62,000 bases of DNA, from assembly GCA_015680685.1 (NCBI GenBank), contig MNCI01012718.1, positions 369,048-431,047 of the forward strand, read 5' to 3'. The notes under the pieces are model-generated. The model was not told where the DNA came from. It made no database searches and saw only the letters and a list, made by a program, of their open reading frames with translations. Source of the DNA: Gnetum montanum (Eukaryota; Streptophyta; Gnetopsida; Gnetales; Gnetaceae). Shown in pieces: positions 56,473 to 62,000 of this stretch. Made by a program: the position numbers and the translations under genes. Numbering within the stretch: position 1 is the stretch's first letter; the number at the start of each line of letters is the position of its first letter.

Positions 56473-57050
56473 TGGGGCATGGCAGGAGATCCTTGCCATT
56501 TTTCTTTTCTACCTTTTCTTTTGTTTTCTGTAGTAGTGAATGGAAAGAGGCAAGGATAGGGGTTTAGAAGCTGTGGCCCAAGGGGTTACGATCATTGGGG
56601 CGAGGTTGCCACTACCCGTAAGGTAGGAAACGCGACAAGATTCATGACAAAGTGCAGGGCAGGGCAGTGTCATAAGGCTCGGTAGGATGACCACCGTGGC
56701 AACAACCGCGGTGGCAAGAGATGCAGGGATGCAAAGTGCAAACAGTATTATTTTGTACATTGTTGGGGCTACACTCTCAAGGAGCATAGCCAGCAATCAA
56801 AATTTTTGCCTTGAGAAATTTAATAATAATTATTTGGGGCTACACTCCTAGTAGTTAGATTTTTTTATTTTTTATTTTTTTTTTTTGCTTTAAGATTTTA
56901 TATTTTTTGGGGTTATGCTCCTGAGGAGCATAGCCCAAAGTTAGAAAATTGTGTGACTACTCTAGACTACGCTGCCTGGAGTTAGAAAATTTTAAGAGAA
57001 TTTGCTGAATGTAAAAATGTCAACAATGCTAAAGTTGCAGTAATTCCAAA
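56473..57050 (-). repeat. Terminal-repeat-like segment of element C, with palindromes
   Basis: Begins TGGGGCATGG at the junction with E6 gag. Bases 56760-56945 contain three spaced copies of GGGGCTACACTC/GGGGTTATGCTCC joined to GGAGCATAGCCC. The last (about 56908-56936) is a near-perfect 28-bp palindrome, like those of the family-B LTR. A pyrimidine tract lies at 56860-56890. Confidence 0.5.
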
Positions 57051-57341
57051 CTTGCAAATTGAATGCCAAATTGTTAAGATGTCCAAACTAAGACAATGTA
57101 AAATGTGCAAATATATGAAACGAAATGCTAACACTACGCTAAACATGTCGTACCCCAATGAGTATCAGGCACGTCAAATGTGTATGTTGACGTCTCATAC
57201 TCGCAAGGCCCAAGGGGCCCTAGAATATTTTTTTAAGTTATGCTATGTTATGTTAATGTTTGCTAAATGTAAATTAATATGTTTTTGATGAAGTGCATCT
57301 GTTGTGTACTAACACTGTGTTTGTCGTTTGTGTGTTTGCAG

Positions 57342-60300
57342 GGTGTTACTAAAGCAAATCTTAGTTGTCGTGGAGCTTATCAGCATCCTTTACTACATGA
57401 GCGAGCCTATGCCTAACACGCTTGCGCTAAATATGAAGTTGGGTCATCAAGCGGTATGGTTTCAGTCGGGGACCTTCGAGTTCCTAGCATTCCTGCTGCG
57501 GCAACTCAGTGTGATCATGTAATCACCCCTAATGGAGGCTACAGCTACCATCACCAAGACATTGCTGCCTAGGGCCAACCAAGACATACTAAGGTTCATG
57601 TCTAATGAACCCATGATCAATGATGGATGAGCAGGTGGTTTGAGGCGAGGCCCCAAGGGCACTTGTCCCCTAGCCAGGATCTGGGGAATGCTAGAGTTCT
57701 TTTGTTACAATAAGGACAATACCCTCTTTGTGGCTATGCATATGCATACCGTGTTCCAGAACCCACCTAGGACTGTATACTACACAGGAGGGTAAGTGCT
57801 TATGTTTTTGCGTTATGCTCTATTGCTATTGGTCATGCTAGATTTGCTAACTACTAGTTACTTATGTTTGATGCCAAATTTAAAGTTGATGATGAGGGGC
57901 TCCACAATGAACCAAAGGCTCTTGCATTGACCCGCACTACCCTAGAGGTGTTCTCCTCTAGTCTAAACTTTTGGGAGGTTGTGATTGAGCAGGTGGGAGA
58001 GGACTTAGAGAACTATCCTACCCGATGTTGCAAGGCATTCAAGCGATGCACGACCTATGGTTGGCTTGATGAGGAATGGGCTAGTGGCAAGCCCAACTTT
58101 GGAGAGCCATATGTACCACCACCTTTATCGGGTACACTATTTGTTCTACGTAAGCATTTGTTACTCGGCTTAGCTTTTACTACTTGTTCACATGCACTTG
58201 TTGATTTGCCCTTGCATAATGCTAACATTGTATTTGCCTATGTTACAGCTACAATTGCTTTAGGAGAGGTGGCAGTAGTCACCACAAGCTGCAGCAAGGC
58301 CACCCTCATAATAAAATACAATGATGTGAAGAGGGCATAGCATTGGTTGTGCCATAAGGCCTCAGATGCGGTGATCAGTTGGCTAACACGTGCTAGGCTG
58401 ATGGAGCTCTTCTTGGCCCTTATCCCAAGCACTCCAATGGCCGAGATTGTCACCATTATAAATTCTTTTAGCAAAGACACCTACTGCTTCGTCACCCGTG
58501 TGCATGAAGTGAGGGTGGTCTTGGACCTTAAAGATGCTTTCTTCACAAACTTCTTTGGCCTCCCCTCAGAAGGCCCATTAGTCATTAACAAGGCCAGTAA
58601 AGAGGCAAACCGCAAAGGAGAGATTGAGAGGCTAGGAACAACTCAATCTTGCAAAGGCATCATGGTTAGAGACGTGCATGTGCTTGAGTTCTGGGAGCTC
58701 TACCCTCTTTTTCGTGTCCATGCCTTTCTGAAGCTGCTCTCCCAAGGAAAAATCCTTGGGGTGGAGCAAGCACGAGTGATGAGGGAGGTTCTAGAGGAGG
58801 GTACCAAATTTAACTAGGCTTCCTTCATCACCGTTAGACTGCAAGCAGAGATCACTAAGCTTTGCTACAACCTATAAGCGATGTCTCATGTCTACTTCGC
58901 ATTCTTCATAGTGTATCTGCGAAGGTTCGTGGAGTTTCTAGTGATTCAGGATAGTGGGCATTGGGTTGTGTAGGATTGTGAGCAGTTATCCAAGCCTTAG
59001 GTTATGCACTTGTTCACGACCACTCATGCGCAGGACCCCCCAAAGGGAATTGATGAGTTATACTTAGTTACGATGAAGGCTCATATAGGGAGGTCATGGT
59101 CACACTATTCTTGTAACAATGCAAGCAAGTGTCCCCCAATGGTCATTGGGGATGTGAGCAAGGCCAAACGGTACATCACAAAGATGGTGGAGCCTTCCAC
59201 GACGAAAATCAAGAGGCCACGCCTAGCAAAGGAGGCTACTCCTGTGGTTGGACAGGTAAGCGTTAAGAAGGTCTATCTTAAGATACCCACCTTTCGTTCA
59301 ATGGTTGTAGGTTAGTAGACATGTCTTGGATGCATTTGTTTTGTACTATTTTTTATATTTATAATTTTTTTATGTTTTCTTATGTTATGTCATGATAATG
59401 CTACTATGCTATGCTCATGAGTTAGACAAGAGGGCTGCTAAAGAAGCAACAGTAGTGACAGTAGCAGGGATGGCTCCTCTTCAAGTTGATGAGGAAGAAG
59501 CACGCAAAGAGGAGCTGCACGAGGCCATTGAGACCTTCCAACAATTTGATGCAGAGAGGTTGTTCCACCCTGAGGATGATTTTCTCAGCCTCTTTGATAA
59601 TGTGTAGCTAGGAGATCTTCCTGCACTGACACCTGAGGGCTTGCTAGGTAAATGCTTTAAGTTTCCATCTACTTTTGCTCTTCGCTCTTGCATCTTTGGC
59701 TATTTAATTATTAAGTATTGCATTGTGGTGGGTTACAACCTCAAATGTCCCTGCTAGCAATCCACTGCTAGTGCCTACCCACCGCATGAAGCCATGGGTA
59801 GAGACACCAAATAAATTTGCCTTCATGGAAGCCATAGTTGAGGACATCATGGACCACATACAACAAATGAATCTTGAGCTTGGTATGTATGTTGTTGTTT
59901 TGCTTAAATTATTTACCAATTTCGTGCTTAGTCTGTGGCTAATGTTGATGTGCTTGTTGTATGTCAATAGGTTATAAGCTTCATTGGGATCCAAACTAGG
60001 TGGCCAAGGTGGATGTTGTCCCTGAATATCCTCCCGAGGTGGAGTAGGTATCTTGCCATGTGTACGAGGCAATTAACAAGTGTGTGCTTTTCAATGTGAA
60101 AGCATTATGGACCTGTAGGCACTCGAACGAGCACCTATGAAAATGCATGCACAAGCTCAAGGAGACCGTGGTGAGCCTACTATAGAGAATAAGGACCTTC
60201 AATCCAGTTATGATTTCTTATCAGCTCAGCCACAAGGAAACAGTACCTAGCGGATCGCAGAGATCAATTATGCCAGATACTAGTCAACAATTTGAGGCAA

Positions 60301-60948
60301 AAATGAGGCCACCTAGGAGATTATTGAGCAAAGGTTTCAAATGGATCTGCTCACCTAAAAGAGCTTCAATGCTAAGGTGTACAAGTGGGGACACATGTAA
60401 AAAGACCACAAGCACCACTACAAGCATGAGCGAGATGCATATTTGCAGTAGCTCAAAGGGGAGTTTGTCAAAGCCCATCGCCTTAAGTTCTTTCTTGAGG
60501 CAATTGGCAAGAGCTGGGCCTTTGAGCAGTTTGCTCAACACACAGTGGTTAATGGGTCCCTAGAGCAGAAGATTGCGATGGCCTCAGGGGAGACGTTATC
60601 CGCCACCTTTTCGATGTAGCTACCTGCATGGACCACCATGGACAAGGATAAGATCCTTACAGGTGTTTACTTCGGCCATGAGGACTAGACACAACTATTA
60701 GAGGTCGAGATCCTTCGACGCTTGAAGGAGGGCCTTGACAAACTACCTCTAGACATGGTCAATGTAGGACCCTCTCAAGTTAGGTTTTTGTTGTTTTGTG
60801 TCATGCTTTTTCTATTAAGTTGTGTATTATACATTAGTTTACAGATTTTTGTGATTCTTGTCATTGATAGGCACCAGGTGATGTTGTAGGCCCTAGCAGC
60901 ATAACGGATAAAGAGGAGCCTCCACCCCCACCTATTGCCACTACCTAA
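57342..60948 (+). pseudogene. Multi-exon gene antisense to element C, function unknown
   Basis: Seven coding blocks joined by GT-AG introns can be followed: 57342-57791, about 57858-58149, 58249-59255, 59422-59647, about 59758-59882, 59971-60778, 60871-60948 (TAA). Donors such as GTAAGC (58150, 59256), GTAAAT (59648) and GTATGT (59883), and acceptors TTTGCAG (57341), TTACAG (58248) and AATAG (59970), support this; the 57858 and 59758 acceptors are weak. The product would be about 990 residues. Readable parts include IWGMLEFFCYNKDNTLFVAM, KALALTRTTLEVFSSS, VHEVRVVLDLKDAFFTNFFG and FLEAIGKSWAFEQFAQH. About ten in-frame stops (for example 58338, 58815) show decay. I recognise no catalytic domain. 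Extra antisense ORFs between pol and the 3' LTR are known from plant Ty3/gypsy (Tat-lineage) elements, and the location fits. Confidence 0.6.
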
Positions 60949-61129
60949 GCAGATCCCAATGTAGCCCTGTGACTGGGCATTTTTGTATTTTTGTGCATCT
61001 TTGCATGGTGTAGTGTAGATAATCATATTATGTAACATTATTCTTTTATGGAATAGAGTGGATTTGTTTCTATATGATGTGCATTGTTGTGTTAAGTGTT
61101 GATAATACGATGAATTGATGCGAAGTGAT

Positions 61130-61412
61130 TGCTAGTTTTAGGCCATTTTGGGTTGCGTATGTAGATAACATTTTGATAGTTTTAGGTCATTCCAGGCCCC
61201 AGTGATAGTTTCAGAACATTTTGGACCATGCATTAAAATGGAGAGTGTTGCCAATTTTGGGTCATGGTAGGCCACACTAGTAGTTTTAGGCCATTCTAGG
61301 CAATGTTATAGAAAGGAAAAAAAGCTATCAGTTTTAGGCTATGGCAATCCATGCGACAATTTAAGGCCTTCTCATGCCATGCATGCCAATTTTAGGCCTT
61401 GGTAGGCCATGG
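61130..61412 (-). repeat. GGCC-rich minisatellite of element C
   Basis: Six or seven imperfect units of about 35-45 bp with core TAGTTTTAGGCCATTTTGGG, related to the array at 17400-17652 and at the same place relative to the protease region. Confidence 0.65.
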
Positions 61413-61599
61413 CATCTTTTTGTAAGTTTTTGAATCTCATGATTTTGTTATGTGTTTTACTGTTTTTATGTGTAAATTGACGACTAAAAAGTAATAAAAC
61501 AAAAGTGTAAACTTAACAAAAAATGCATAAGCAGAAGAAATAAATGCATAAAGAGACAAACAATGCAAAAGTGCAAACCAAGAAAAAATGTAAAATATG
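61413..61599 (-). mobile_element. Element C spacer
   Basis: AT-rich, with many 'aatgcataa' and 'caaaatgcaaa' repeats similar to 17700-17850 in element B. No gene. Confidence 0.5.
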
Positions 61600-62000
61600 A
61601 ACAAAATGCAAACAAGCAAAGCATGTAGAGGTGGGGCAAGCAAGGATCCAGCGCCTATTAGACCACAGGCATACCTTAGTCACGTAGTTGTTTCCTAACC
61701 TTATGTGGATTAGGTGGTGCATAGGGCATGGAGGGTATGATGTGGTACTCGCCTTGACCTTCGTCAACTATGTCAAATGACAATTCTACCCATAGAGTAT
61801 CTTTTGAATGGTCAGGAGTTTTTGTTGGCTCTTTGGGTTGGTCTACTTCACACTTTTCACCTTCGTTCTCTGTGGGAGACATGTCATTAGGGAACTCTAT
61901 CTCTGACCCTTATTCAGCATCGATGTTGTTGATGGTCAAAGGGGCTGCATTTTAAACGTGTATGATAACCTCTCCACTTTCATATGGAAGGTGGATTTCC
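61600..62000 (-). pseudogene. Element C protease-end fragment
   Basis: On the minus strand SMPYAPPNPHKVRKQLRD (about 61735-61680) aligns with PKPCASPNPWLVRKQLCD in element B (17960-17905), downstream of the protease. The upstream part (61882-61740) is acidic and Pro/Lys-rich. At the window edge the minus strand gives a short IHLPYESGEVII-like stretch, matching IHLPYKGGQVII of element B. It is cut by the window end, so nothing can be said about RT. Confidence 0.55.

Larger units (their letters stand above)
56473..62000 (-). mobile_element. Element C: family-B-like gypsy element with an antisense gene, continues past the window
   Basis: Read on the minus strand from the right edge: gag-protease remnant (62000 to about 61600), GGCC-type minisatellite (61410-61130), then a multi-exon gene on the opposite strand, then a terminal-repeat-like segment with GAGCATAGCC palindromes (57050-56473). 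The order and minisatellite match element B, so they are relatives. Its 5' LTR lies outside the window. Confidence 0.6.

Overview
This window looks like intergenic DNA from a land plant, most likely a seed plant with a large, repeat-rich genome. The evidence is AT-rich sequence, Ty3/gypsy elements with a plant-type tRNA-Asp primer site, a Ty1/copia element with the initiator-tRNA-Met primer site, 5-bp target duplications, an L1-type LINE and GT-AG introns. I see no host gene, tRNA, rRNA or CRISPR. Almost every coding trace is a decayed transposon gene. The species cannot be determined from the sequence.

Three LTR groups dominate. Family A (E0-E6) has LTRs of about 0.84-0.96 kb (TGATGA...TCATCA), a tRNA-Asp-like primer site, a gag gene, a spacer of about 2 kb and a second large gene, 'ORF2' (basic N-terminus, a domain resembling the putative plant transposon protein domain, then a long coiled coil). 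No copy has protease, integrase, RT or RNase H between the LTRs, so the family appears structurally non-autonomous. E1 (7936-16747, +) and E3 (30507-38052, -) have both LTRs; E4 (42884-53728, +) has a truncated 3' LTR; E5 (38813-40960, -) is a deletion derivative; E0/E2 (3091-4546 and 23436-28104) and E6 (54056-56470) are fragments. Family B (minus strand, about 4547-23435) is a gypsy element with LTR-like ends of about 2.5 kb full of palindromes and minisatellites, a gag-protease region and no pol. A related element, C (56473 to beyond 62000), carries a degenerate gene of about seven exons in antisense, a layout known from plant gypsy elements.

Layout: 1-1408 unknown sequence and family-B 3' end; 1409-3090 family-B LTR (+); 3091-4546 E0 gag; 4547-23435 element B, split by nested E1; 23436-28104 E2; 28105-30506 decayed remnants; 30507-38052 E3; 38058-42883 a minus-strand LINE split by E5, with a 224-base gap; 42884-53728 E4, whose gag is split by a Copia element (46259-49859); 54056-56470 E6; 56473-62000 element C.

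The most interesting signal is in family A. Upstream of ORF2, four copies have a cassette that mimics the LTR promoter: short GATATC-like motifs followed by TATATATA. Two copies then have a purine tract resembling the 3' polypurine tract. All four have TTGCAG (mutated to TTGCAA in E1) directly before the ORF2 start. This suggests ORF2 had its own spliced transcript. In addition, the LTR promoter arrays use GATATC in some copies and GTCGAC in others while the internal cassette stays GATATC-like.
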